Assembly: GCF_001640805.2 (NCBI RefSeq)
Contig: NC_066838.1
Span: 18,472,749-18,536,748, forward strand
DNA length: 64,000 nucleotides
Direction: 5' to 3'
Source of the DNA: Lates calcarifer
Lineage: Eukaryota > Chordata > Actinopteri > Centropomidae
Shown here: in pieces, positions 1 through 22,560 of the stretch
Layout: every line of letters starts with the position of its first letter
How positions within the stretch are numbered: the first letter of the stretch is position 1
Position numbers and translations under genes: made by a program
Notes under the pieces: generated by a model
The model's input: only the letters and a program-made list of their open reading frames with translations
Told to the model about the DNA's origin: nothing
Database searches by the model: none

Positions 1-528
1 TTCACATGCATAACATAGGGTTATCTCTTTGAGCACTGGCAGACATACTGGCTTTTTGTGGCTTGTTTTACTAAAAAATATAATTTCCATATTATATTTA
101 ATCATAAATGATATTATTCAGTCTTTTCCCTTCTGCAGAGCAAACAATGGAGATTAATTTCATCACACTGGTAACAACTGAATGGATTCAGATGTTAATA
201 ATCATTGCACTAGACAAAGTGGAAACTTTGCTCAGGGGGGCCTCCCTCCCACTGCCTCTATACCACAGAGGATTAGCTCTGTGGTATAGAGGCAGTGTTT
301 AGCAGGTGTAGGGGTTAAATAACAGCTAGTGACCTGTATAAGAGGATTTTAAAGAATGAGCATGGGCATAGGTCCCCTTTGATGTCACATGCAAGGCCAG
401 CTGGCTGTCACAAAAACATGACCATGAAGTGGGACAGCTTTTCTGAATGGCCTGGCATTTTGGAATTATTTTAGTCTTATAATAACTTTCAGCACTTTAA
501 CAAGGCATTCATGTATTTTGTCTTGTAG
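1..528 (+). other. nup210: nup210 intron (5' edge of window)
   Basis: Intronic DNA upstream of the first visible exon; its acceptor tcttgtag ends at 528. It holds a perfect hairpin at 250-297. A cryptic acceptor (ttctgcag at 131-138) and a GTAACA (171) would frame a 32-nt piece, but nothing else supports an exon there. Confidence 0.7.
250..297. repeat. Perfect 21-bp inverted repeat (hairpin)
   Basis: Bases 250-270 and 277-297 are exact reverse complements with a 6-base spacer (gattag). The core arm reads ctgcctctataccacagag. Pairing does not extend further on either side. Confidence 0.95.
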
Positions 529-12410
<11,882 letters not shown>

Positions 12411-13630
12411 TGAAGCCCTTTGTCTTGGTCTCTATTCTTCAAAAGTAGAACACCACAGGCCGTTAAAGCGTTCTGAATGTGCCTCTGTCCCTCCGGATGA
12501 ATGCTGTGGGATGTGACTGCAAAATCTGATGTTGGCACAGATGCTTAAAAAATACTTAATTTTCAGTGAATAGCAGGTCAGTTAAGAGCTGCAAAATAAT
12601 AACAGGGCTATTTTCCTGGTGTGTACGTTTTTTTGTGTGAAAACTGATTTATATATATATATATATATACAGTATATGTGTCTTTTGTGGTTTGTCTTGG
12701 ATTTTTTTTTAAATACAAAACCACTCAAGAGTTTTGAAGAGTGCTTAAAAACCAAATCACTAGTTTGCGCCTAAAAACTTGCTTTTTGTGTTTGCTTGAC
12801 ATTTGCTTGTGTGCTACTTATCATATTTGATGTGAATAACTCAGGATGAACCACAGTCTTGTATGACAGTAAACAAACAACCAACTTGAAAGTGTTTATT
12901 TTTTATTTTATTTGAGGAGAAACCGTCCTTCATTATGTTGCAGCTTATACGTTTTGTGAAAATAGTCCACTGTAACCGTCCTCCTCTTACACAATGAACC
13001 CTTCAAAATGTGCATAATTCTAACCAGGAAAAGGTTGGTTTATTTCTGTTTTGGGCATTTCTTTGAAAGGAATTTATCTTCCCAGTTATTTAACGTTGCT
13101 GAGTTTTTGAGCCACATTACATGCAGCTCCTGTCTAATTCATTAATGTGAAACAGTTAAGGAATGTGAATCATCATTCAGTTTTTATCCCGGTGTTGCTT
13201 CATTGCAAAAGCAATCAAATGTGACCTGGCCTCATTTCTGAAAATGTAACAACTCTCTGTCTGTTTATTCTCATCTTTCGAGAAAAAGATTACTGTAGCA
13301 CTGTCAAATTGCTGTGGAAATACAAGTGTGACTTAGTTTTAAATGACATATTTTTGTATTTCAAGAAAAGTGTTGATAAGGAATGGTATTTATGTTGAAA
13401 ATTGAAATTCAGTTTTACTGAGGGAGGAGTGTGTGTGACGATAAATGGGTTCAGCGTTGTTTTTTTCATGTTTAAGTTCATAGTCATGCCTTACAATCAT
13501 ATAATACGGATGCGAATTTGCTTGTATGAATATGCTCTTGCCTTTGCTAATTAAAGTTTTTACCTTTTACGTCCATTCTTCTTTGACTGAAAAGTTTGTA
13601 TTTAAATAAATTCACGGCAGACAAATGACA
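12411..13630 (+). other. nup210: Probable nup210 3' UTR
   Basis: The AT-rich sequence after the stop has no long ORF in the sense frame. Candidate polyadenylation signals are ATTAAA at 13,550-13,555 and AATAAA at 13,605-13,610, so the transcript probably ends near 13,570-13,630. A short TA repeat lies at about 12,650-12,670. The end is inferred from signals only. Confidence 0.5.
13550..13610 (+). terminator. nup210: Candidate nup210 polyadenylation signals
   Basis: ATTAAA (13,550-13,555) and AATAAA (13,605-13,610) lie about 1.1-1.2 kb after the stop codon, with T-rich sequence between them. No other hexamer of comparable quality was noted just before the sequence turns intergenic. Confidence 0.45.
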
Positions 13631-14610
13631 AGCTACTTCCCAACACGCTGTCCGTTTAAGAGAATTTTGACAGATGAACAGTCGTGCAGAAAGCGTCTTT
13701 TCTTCTCTGAATTATTTGATATGCACATGATTCAGACTGAACTGAAAACTGAAGGTTTTCCTCCACTGGCAATACTGATCCTGCCACTCACACCCACTCA
13801 ACCTGCAATTTTCTACACTAACATCCCTATGAATTCATTTTATGCATCAGTGCTGTTTCATTTATCTGATCTTTTATACACAATTTGTTTTTCTCCTTCT
13901 TACATTTTGTTGACAAGTAATCAGTCTTATCCAGTTTAATGTTGTTCACGTTAGCCTGCATTTTTGGGTCACAGTTTAATTGTTTCGTTGTCTTATCTGC
14001 ACTGTCTCTGCATACTCTCTTCACTTCATTTCATATGTACATGTGGAAAAACTAACTGCTCAGTAAAGGGGATAACACCTTAACATGATTATTTTAGCAA
14101 ACACATTGACGGACAACAAAAGAAATAAAACTAGTAAAGCAAGGGAAGTACTGTGTGTAAATGCAAAGCTCCTGTCTTATAGAAATGAGTGATTCTGTGC
14201 ATTGGTACTGGCTGAACTCCCACATATCCAAAAGTCAGCACACCCGCCACACAAACAGAGGGGGATTAGGGAGGGTGTCGTTCTCTCGAGCTCCCCGAGG
14301 ATGTGTAAAGGTCTGCGACCACTGATCAGATACCTCCCATCTGTCTGTGACACTGCTGCTGTTCTGACAGCGGTGGGTCCCAGTCACCCGGCTCATTTGT
14401 ATGCCCTCGGCAGCTGCCCGCATGTCAGCAACTGTTACACAGCCTAGAGTAGGTGGGCAGACTACAACGGTGTGCCACAGAATGATCTGCAAAATGTCAG
14501 TTGTGGCACACTTGACTGCTGCAGTATGGATTTTGTGAACATTTGCATTTGATGTTTTCATGTGAAAACATTTTCACTTTTTCTTAACTCTAAGGTTTGT
14601 CTTGTTTTCT

Positions 14611-14904
14611 GCTGCAACTAATGATTATCCTCATCATCAATTAACCTGCAGATGATTTCATTTCTCAATCACTTAAATGCTGAGTCGATGAAATGTCAAA
14701 AAATAGTGAAAACCACAGTCTCCCATGTTTACATGTTAAAATCTTGTATTCCAGGAAATTCTTACATTTAAGAAGCAGAAACGAGAGAATTTTCCATTTT
14801 TGTTTGAAAAAAATTGACAAATGATGACTTGATTATCACTCAATAGCTGCAGATCATTCCTGTTGATCGACTACTTGATTAATTGACTAATCATTCCAGC
14901 TCTA
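14611..14904. mobile_element. Dispersed 'ctgcaactaa...' inverted-repeat element, copy 1
   Basis: Starts gctgcaactaatgattatc and ends gactaatcattccagctct, so the ends are inverted repeats. The inside has gatgaaatgtcaaaaaatag and ttgattaattgactaat. This is the wording of a widespread teleost MITE-like repeat. At least four relatives occur in this window. Confidence 0.7.
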
Positions 14905-17017
14905 GTGTTATAAAAAATATGTTTTCAGACACATAAAACCCACAATGCTGCATATGAAAACACAGTCCTTAGTGGGACATATACAACAACAGATATAATC
15001 TGTGCATTATTTCCACACATGCTCTTTATTTCTCAGAGGGGGTGTTAGGCAGAAAGAGCCTCAGCTCATGCCTGAAAGGTGTTTATGGAGAAGCGCGGGA
15101 AGACCAGCTGTGTGGCTCAGGCTATTGCCGCAACAGGGGCTCATGGGTGTTCTTAAGGTGTTGACTGGCCAGTGAAGAGAAAACATGTTAATTGTTGTGT
15201 TGTGTAAGGAAACACACCAGCTGATTGACTATCTACTTCAGTAGCAGCAGCAGGACACTAGTTTTGATTTACTGTCTGCTTCAGTTAAAATGTGATGAAA
15301 TTCAAAAGTGGAGATGACTGTTTTCAAATTACTCCCATCAAGCTGATGGCGGCATGTGGGTTTAAGACGTGACTGTACACTATATCTATAGCTCATTAAG
15401 GCGGTCATCCGTGTTAAGCTAAAATGACACTCAATTTATTCTCTCCATTAAGGCACACGGGTTGCACAAACCCCACCTGTCAGCCTGTCGAGTCCGTCTC
15501 GCTTGCGTCCCGGGGTCCCCTGGTTGAAGGGAAACTGCCACTGTTCCAGATGGCTTACTGTGCTGTCAGTGGAGAGGATCAATGAGGTGGGCACTGAATG
15601 AGACCCTGACAAGAATAGTAAAGGCAGCTCCTGCAGGATCTTCAGGAATGGTGTGGGGGCGAGGGGGTCTGCCTGGAAAGCAGGGAAGTCAGTGGTTTGC
15701 TGTTTTGACCCCTGATGAAAGTTTTGTTTGTTTATAGCACACATTCAAACACAGTAGATATTCAGAAGGGTTTTCCTTGGTTATGTAAGGTTAAGTGTTT
15801 CCTCAGAAAATGAAAAATGTGCTTCAGTCTAATGTTAGAGTATTCATATACAAAAAAACAATGAAGACAAGTCAACACAAACCTAATCAAGCTCCCTCTA
15901 TATTCTTGCTGTTTTGAATTGCCTGCAGGAGCACAAGTGATCAAACTCTCTATCTGGTTGTGGTATTTATGTCTTTAATTATGTATTTTATGAATATCAG
16001 AAAATATAGAAAATTACTTTATTGCCCGCAGTGTTCCCTATTGTGTGTCGGTTCAGATCAATCACACAAATGCAAGTCTATATGAGGAGGTTGTTGGGAT
16101 CAGCAAAGACTATTTGGCATTCTCAGGGAAAGGAGGGGGGAAAAAAAGTTTTCCACTCTGCTGGTTAAATGATTGGGGCCTTTCTTCCATCACAGCTGGC
16201 AAATGTTTTGTAGGGCACTTCCGAGTGGTTTTGCCTCAGTGCAAATATATGAGTGATTTCACACAAAAAAATAAATCTCTCTGGCTGGCACCCACGCTGG
16301 CACCAGCGTACGACTGGTCAGCCAAGGGAGAGAGAGAGAGCCTGAGAGCGTAATAACGACAAGTCGTATGTTTTAAGTGGTTAATGTCCTGCAGTTGCTG
16401 GCATTCCTAATCCACAACTCATTCCAGGGCTTCCAGAAACTCCCAAGGGTTACTATGAGTTTGACGGTATGTATGACTGATGGAACTGCATGGTTTCCTG
16501 GCGTAATTGTGGACTAGAAAATATGAAAATATCAGATTTAGGTTTTGAGGAATATGATGTGATTTTTTTTTTTTTTTTTCTGTATTCTCTCTTAGCCCCC
16601 ATTTCCTGTTTTTCTTGTCTTTCAAGTGCACCAGAGCTGGAAGGGATGCAATAGCTCACTGAAGGACACTACAACCAGCTCTAATATGTGCTGTGACACG
16701 TGGATTTGAAAGTGGGCCCTTCCAGCTGAAGGATGGTCTACTTTTTCCTCATAACGCCGCCTGTAGAACGTGGCAGTTTTGTAGTGTGAACCCACAGTGG
16801 AGATGATGATGGTGTGTGCCGTTTCTGGGGAGCATACACCACAGGGAAAGACACGCATCAGAGCTGAGGTGAATGAGATATGGCACTTGGCAGTGTTGAC
16901 ATACAACGCCACCCTGTGAGTATTGGCTGTTAACGGCTGCATGCTGTATATCCTTCTGGGTGGCATGTCGAGCCTCTTGCAGCCCTCCTTGGCCTACTGC
17001 CATGTGGATTAAGGAGC

Positions 17018-17020
<3 letters not shown>

Positions 17021-17050
<30 letters not shown>
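17021..17050. repeat. (GA)n microsatellite
   Basis: Fifteen uninterrupted AG units followed by an A-run. Confidence 0.95.
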
Positions 17051-17055
<5 letters not shown>

Positions 17056-17929
17056 AAAACTAATGTACTCCATCTGTACTCTGTGTCCTCAAACTGCTTC
17101 TCACTGTTGCTGCGTAGTTTTGCTCTGGCTCTGCCTCCACATTAAAACACCTTTTCTCAGATCATCCGAGCTCAGCCTTCAGGTGGTATACCATGAAGGT
17201 GAAGGCCTCGATTTCACAGACGAAACATCCATCCTCTCCGTTTTGCACTCCAACTGCGTCCAAGAATACAGAATCTCAACTGAGCTTTGGAAAACTGGTC
17301 TTATGAGAGAAGTTGTTATGAAAATAATTGAGCTGTTGCAAGTTTACAACTACTGTAAAGTTTGACTGTGTATGTAGCTTTGGGGCAATCACAAGATACA
17401 GGGAGTAAAGCATATAGCAATATATGGGGGGGTTAAATGGTGGATTCTCCTACACTGGCTGTAGCTTTAACTTCCCATTTGTTTTTAGCCCCACTGTAAA
17501 AAAAAAAAAAAAAAAACAATCACATCGAGCCTGTATAACAATTACCTCATTATCAGTTGTAAAACACTTCAAAGCCTCAGGGCAGGGCAGATGGATATAA
17601 TATGGTCACCTATGAAACTTAAGCATCAGCGTCTTTACACCACAGTCAAGTGCTGCAGTTTGCACTCATGGGACGCACAGGCTGTGCACATCTGCAGCCT
17701 CATGCCACACAACTGAAAAGTCATTTTTGATTCAAACGCCAACACACACACACACACACTCATGCTCCCATCTATCATGATCATTTCACTAGAGGAGGGG
17801 GGGGGGGGGGTACAGTCGGCTGCTGGTGATACACAGACAGCATAGTAAACAAGTCTGCGGGCGAGACGCAGCACCACACTGTGCAACAGCGCTCACAACA
17901 CGGACAGGACTACAATGCAACAAAGTTGT

Positions 17930-18630
17930 CATCGAGGCGTGTGACGTGCGGGGGAGACAGGAGAGGACGCGCGCTTGCGTGCACATCTACAGAATATACA
18001 CGCGCTGATAATGAATGAAGAAGACAACCTAAATGCATTTCTCCTTCCTACAGTCGCTGCAAAGCCACGTTACAGCGGCGCTGGGTGCAAACCTGCGGAT
18101 TCATAAAACTTGAAGACCCCGCCCACTTGACAGGCAGCGTCTGTTTACGAAAAGTCACGGGAACAGCATGGAGCGAAAGGTACCTAAGCGAAAAATGTCA
18201 TTTCGTGCCGCCAACAGGGGGAAACAGGCAGACTTCACAGGGAGCCAGCTGCGATCCTCACTATGTAACCTGTCACGTTCGGTTGATTGATATTCTGACG
18301 CCTGCTGACATTTGCGGCTCGGATAACGTGTTAAGGAGCTTCTAGTGTTTTTTTGTGTGTGCAGCGGGACTTGTAAACGCGCGTACAGGGAGTGTTTCTG
18401 ACTCTGAATGATCACCCACACCGACTTAAAACAATGGCGAGGCGTAAAAGGCGCAACCTAGTAAATTGTTGCGCTTAAAAAAAATCCCCAGCCTGGACTG
18501 GACTTACACAGACCCATCTCCCCACCACCACCACCACCACCCGGCTGCTTCTGCGATACAACAGGGAAACACAACGCTTAAAAAAAGGAAAAAAGAAGAG
18601 GGAGAAGAAGAAGAAGGCAGCCGGAACGAC
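17930..18630 (+). promoter_or_regulatory. iqsec1: CpG-rich promoter and 5' UTR region of iqsec1
   Basis: CpG density rises sharply against the AT-rich surroundings (gtgacgtgcgggggagac, cgcgcttgcgtgcac). A GC box (ccccgccc) lies at 18,117-18,124 and a weak TATA-like cataaaa at 18,102. The transcription start cannot be fixed. A run of CAC triplets (18,524-18,541) precedes the start codon. An in-frame TAA at 18,445-18,447 and the absence of an in-frame ATG before 18,631 show that this part is not coding from an AUG. Confidence 0.6.
18434..18478 (+). CDS. Upstream ORF of 14 codons in the iqsec1 leader
   Basis: ATGG at 18,434 in a good context (acaATGG) opens a 14-residue, very basic reading frame ([14 protein letters not shown]) that stops at 18,476-18,478. 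It is the only ATG I see between about 18,430 and the main start. If the transcript begins upstream of it, it could lower translation of the main frame. It is a regulatory uORF candidate, not a supported protein. Confidence 0.35.
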   Translation: MARRKRRNLVNCCA

Positions 18631-18890
18631 ATGGAAAGCCCGACCGAGAACCCTACCAGGGCTGCGGAATATTTGAAGGAGCTTAACAAGATCATCGAGA
18701 CCCAGCAGGAGTTGCTGGAGAGGCAGAGGGGAAGGATAGAGGAGCTGGAGCAGCAAGTGTCCGACTTGTGCGCGGAGAACGTCTGCCTGAAGGAGCAGTA
18801 CCAGCGGCACCTGGCAACCTGCAGGCTGCTGCAGGGCAGCAACAGCCTGGCCACACTGGGAGCCATAAAGGAACATATCACACAGGAAAA
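18631..18890 (+). CDS. iqsec1: IQSEC-family ARF exchange factor, first coding exon (N-terminal coiled coil)
   Basis: IQSEC proteins (BRAG family) are guanine-nucleotide exchange factors for ARF GTPases at the plasma membrane, endosomes and synapses. The exon encodes 86 residues plus two bases: [18 protein letters not shown], then a heptad-rich helix ([20 protein letters not shown]) to about residue 60. The MES..ENP.RA..YL.EL start followed by an E/Q/L coiled coil is the signature N-terminus of IQSEC1-3. I chose ATG 18,631 (cgacATGG) because the in-frame upstream stop at 18,445 leaves no earlier AUG. The donor is GTAAGG and the exon ends in phase 2. IQSEC1 is preferred over IQSEC2/3 because nup210 lies just upstream on the same strand, as in human. 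The Sec7, IQ and PH regions are beyond the window. Confidence 0.85.
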
Positions 18891-19309
18891 GTAAGGCATA
18901 ACAGCATCTAATGTTGTTTTAATCAAAGTCATGTAATCTCTAATTAACTACATTTCCTTCACGTGTCTTGAGCAAAGTTGAAAATTGTACTTAATTAAAG
19001 TATAATGGCTAAATCAGGACCCTAACTAGTCCAAGTCCAACACTGCCACACAGTGATCCGCAGCTGCAACTATACCACTTTTGCATCTTTTCCCTTCTTC
19101 TTTTTTTTTTTTTTTTTTTAACTGATGTTTTGTTTGATGGAAAACAAAAATGGGTCGATAACAGAAAATGGGTATCGTTGAGCATCACAGAGCTTCTCTC
19201 ACCATATCTGGGAAACATGCAGCTGGGAATTTGCACTGTAGCTCCCAGCATCAGCGTGCCGCCTGATCTGATGATGACGAACCAGCAGTTTTCCCAGCAG
19301 ATTCATTTT

Positions 19310-19366
19310 GCTTTTCTTTCTTTTCTTTTCTTTTCTTTTCTTTTCTTTTCTTTTCTTTTTTTTTAA
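19310..19366. repeat. (TTTTC)n microsatellite
   Basis: About ten TTTTC units followed by a T-run; strongly strand-asymmetric (pure pyrimidine on the + strand). Confidence 0.95.
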
Positions 19367-20514
19367 AAATCTTGCCCTTTAGTGACTGTAACTGTCAGTG
19401 CGTCAGGCTTAAATATCTGTGAGATCCAGTTCAGATTGAGATAAGTTACACTGGAACAGAATTGTCCATGGTTCTGTACCACAGCACGAGGACTAAATTC
19501 TTTAAAATGAGGATTTTTAAAGTGACTCTGATGATTTCTGCTTTGTCATCTTTATTAGTTTGATGTTTGCCAGGTTCTGTAACTTGGGCAGATAGATGTG
19601 TAAACTATGCCTATCCTATATAAGCCTTCAGTGGCCCTTAAAGAGGATTTCATGTGCATGGACATGCACATTAATCCATGATATATGGAATGCAATAACT
19701 ACAACCATCTGGGAAAAAGGTGTATAGTTGGGATAGATCCATTATGCAATTATATTTTAGGGTCGGCCCTATCTGCAGGCAGCAGGTTAAGCCCTGAGCA
19801 GGGCAGAGCAGGTAGGGCAGGCGTAGCAGAGCATTATATCAGCAGTGCTGGTAAAGCCCTTGATAGTCAGACATGGTGTTAGGATTACCTCCCCTGATTA
19901 CCTCTGTGTTGAAGTTCACCCTCTCTCCAAAATGCCTCGGCATGCAGACATTTAACTCAGCTTTTTGTCGGACTGTGGGATCATGTGATCGTGCTTGACC
20001 TTTGTCTCTGGGGGTGTGTTAGTGTCATGAGGATCAGTGACAGCAAATCAATACTGATGACTCATGGACTGTATGTCTTTGCTGGGCTGATAAAACCAGA
20101 CTCATGAGATTAGGACATACTGTAACACTGACCTTTAGTACGCCCCCTTTATAAATCTCACTCAGGCACTTTGGAGTATTCTGTCTGATTTTCCTGGAAA
20201 ATCAGTCCGTCACCATCTCTCATTTTGTGCGGTCACAGTGTCTGAACACTATTTCGGTCCGGCTCTGGTAGACTGGTACAGACGTTACTGAGGAGCCTGT
20301 GATTACCCCAGTGAACCTGATGAAATATGACAGCTGTTAATAATGTAAAGTGTGGTTTGTGGAGGGTACAAAATTTAAAATGTCATTTAAGTGCGCTGAG
20401 CAATTTCAAGAATGCAGTGGTCTTAAGCAAGATTGACTCTAGGATCTGCAAAGGTCATTTTAGCATAGCAAAGAAGGGATTTAAATAGTGTGTAGTTGGA
20501 CATTAAACTGTCTA

Positions 20515-20690
20515 GCCATCCATTTTTTGCCACTTACTGAGGTCAGGGACACAGTGGCAACAGCCTAACAGAGCAGCCCAGATGGCTTTTCCTCAGTGGC
20601 GTTACTTTGGTTTTCCACAGGGATTCCCATGAATTCCCAGCCTGGAGGTCACCTCCTAATCTGCCTTTCTCTGCATACTTCCAAAGGGAG
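20515..20690. repeat. Degenerate dispersed fish repeat
   Basis: The stretch gcagcccagatggcttttcc followed by ggattcccatgaattcccag and cctggaggtcacctcctaatctg-like text matches, from memory, the common 'agcagcccagac...gggatcccgaggcgttccc' teleost repeat. It is diverged. The identification is from wording only. Confidence 0.4.
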
Positions 20691-20819
20691 ATATGAGCAG
20701 CTGCTGGAAGGTTAAAAATAATTTGTAGACATCATTTTGAGTCTGGTGATTTGTGTTAGTCATTTATTATTTTTAGCCATGCTGGTAACATGGTGATGAT
20801 GATGTCTGTTTGTTTGTTA

Positions 20820-21000
20820 ATTAGCTGGTAAGTCAGTCCACTTTGGATTGGAAAATTTGCAAATGGTAAGATGCTAAACTGTGATGGTGAACATGGTAAA
20901 CATTAACCCACCTTCTAAGCAGAAGCATGTTAGCATACCAGTGTTAGCATGTAGCTCAAGTGCCATTGTGCTTAAGTGCAGACTCACAAAGCAGTGTTTT
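20820..21000. repeat. 'Gttagcatg' dispersed repeat remnant
   Basis: Contains atgctaaactgtgatggtga, acatggtaaacatt and agcatgttagcataccagtg, wording typical of a widespread percomorph repeat built on gctaacatg/catgttagc motifs. Truncated. Confidence 0.5.
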
Positions 21001-21272
21001 AGTCTTGTTGATATGTGATAGACTAAATTACTAATCAAACAACAAATTGTAATGCAGTTGTCAAAATATTGCTAATTCTAGTTGCATCAGTCACACTGAA
21101 ATTGCACCTGTCAGTACAGAGAAGCACTAGCTCATGTAGTCTCATTTTGTTCCTCACATGTATCAGCATTAATTCAAGTCACAGAGGAAAGTGTCAGTTT
21201 CTCTAAAAGATAATTAACTAGTGATGTTTTAAAAACTCAGAAGGTTGTTTAAAGTCACTCGGCATTGTTCTG

Positions 21273-21345
21273 GGCTTTTTATTTATAGGACAGTGAGAGA
21301 GAGACAGGAAACAGGGAGAGAGTGGGGGAATGACATGCAGTGAAG
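21273..21345. repeat. 'Gacagtgagagagagacagg' dispersed repeat fragment
   Basis: The phrase gacagtgagagagagacagg, then aaacagggagagag, then gggggaatgacatgcag is a recurrent fish repeat fragment. Short, no coding potential. Confidence 0.5.
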
Positions 21346-22335
21346 ATCCACTTTAGGTATTCTCTGCGTCCTCAATACTCTTCTAACCATCTGGATGAAA
21401 AAAAATTCAGTCCTTTGAGTAATAAAAAAGATTGTTGACACATTTCCTGAGCTGCGCCTGTTTCCAGATTAGCAGTCTGATGGATACTTGGATAGGAAGC
21501 AGTTGCAACATGGCAAATGGCTTAAAAATCTTTTTTATTGTGCAGTGGATGAAAAATTTTTCATCCAGATGGTTAGAAGTGTCTTTGTGGATTCATGGAA
21601 TACCTTCTGAGCAATGTGTTTTAAAATGACCTTTTCAATTTTTCAGACATCGACAGTTATTTATGTTTTGGAGAGACTAATAGTTACCTTTGTGACTTGA
21701 ATGCGTGCCAACACATGAGAAGCACAAACTGGGGCGATGCTCATGCAGCTTCAGCACACGACCCTCCTGTACTGCTGAGCAGAGAAACCTTGCTTCGGCT
21801 GCTTGTTTTGAGTAAATGTTGTCACTCACTCTGAGCGCATAACGAAACTGCTGAAGAGCGCTCTGATGCAAATCGGAGATCACATGCCTTAATATCAACA
21901 TTATCTGCAAACAGTAGATGCTAATGTTGTTTAAATAGGCACACTTGAGACAATATTGTGCACAGTACAGACAAGGCACATCCAGCTTCCAGCGACATGA
22001 CGATCTTGAGTTTTTCTGAAACTATGCCAAGAATGTAGACACAGATCTCTTTGTACTGTCAAGCCTGTCCTTTTCCCCTCTTACCATGGTGGGTGACATT
22101 CCAGCTATGTTATCAGGAACTTATTTGCACCCACTGTAAGGAGGCAGGTGGATGCAGCACCAGTTACATGAAGTTGGCTAACTGCCACTAACTAGCTGAT
22201 ATACTGGAAAACTAGACCACCAGTTAAGGTATTCCTCTGCTGCATCATCTCCCATCCACAAAACACAAGTAGACAGGTTTAGCCAAGTCCTCTGAAGCCC
22301 TTGGCGAGACGAGTAGAGTCAGACCTCGACTTCTC

Positions 22336-22560
22336 TAAAGATAGTTTGACATTTTGTAGAAATATGCCTTTTCGTTTCTTTGCCAGATCTGAACTAAGCT
22401 ATGTCAACTGTCTCCTTAATGTAGCCTCATGTTTACTGTACAGTCATGAGACTGATATCGATCTTGAAATCAAACTCTTATCAAGAAAGTGGCTGAGTTT
22501 ATTTCCCAGTGACAAATACTTCCTTAAAGACAGGGAGGTGTTGTTTTTTAGAGTAAGATG
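22336..22560. mobile_element. Internally deleted copy of the foldback element
   Basis: The left arm gtttgacattttgtagaaat (about 22,344) is answered by a right arm with agactgatatcgatcttgaa and caagaaagtggctgag (about 22,450-22,510). Read in reverse, the right arm repeats the family's left end. The middle found in the copy at 8,052-8,601 is missing. Confidence 0.6.

Larger units (their letters stand above)
13631..17900. other. Intergenic region between nup210 and iqsec1
   Basis: Short ORFs on both strands (longest about 114 codons, minus, 16,622-16,966) show no recognisable domain and no splice context. It contains a repeat copy at 14,611-14,904, a GA repeat at 17,021-17,050, A-runs and G-runs. 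Seen only as spacer; distal promoter elements may be present but cannot be read off. Confidence 0.6.

Noticed and set aside
131..170. Possible 32-nt exon after ttctgcag in the first intron
   Set aside because: Its length would break the frame of the next nup210 exon, which starts in phase 0, unless the preceding exon has an unusual phase; no support.
16622..17003. Two overlapping minus-strand ORFs (114 and 84 codons) in the intergenic region
   Set aside because: No recognisable domain, no splice or polyadenylation context, and two competing frames of equal quality.
17063..17365. Plus-strand ORF of 100 codons with an acceptor-like tctcag
   Set aside because: No family recognised and no donor or partner exon; outside either gene's supported structure.
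18466..18630. N-terminal extension with a poly-histidine stretch before MESPTENP
   Set aside because: It has no ATG; the frame opens only after the TAA at 18,445. Kept as leader, not coding, apart from the non-AUG possibility noted.
18475..18932. Minus-strand ORFs of 133 and 142 codons opposite the iqsec1 first exon
   Set aside because: Antisense shadows of the GC-rich coding exon; low-complexity Leu, Ser and Phe runs.
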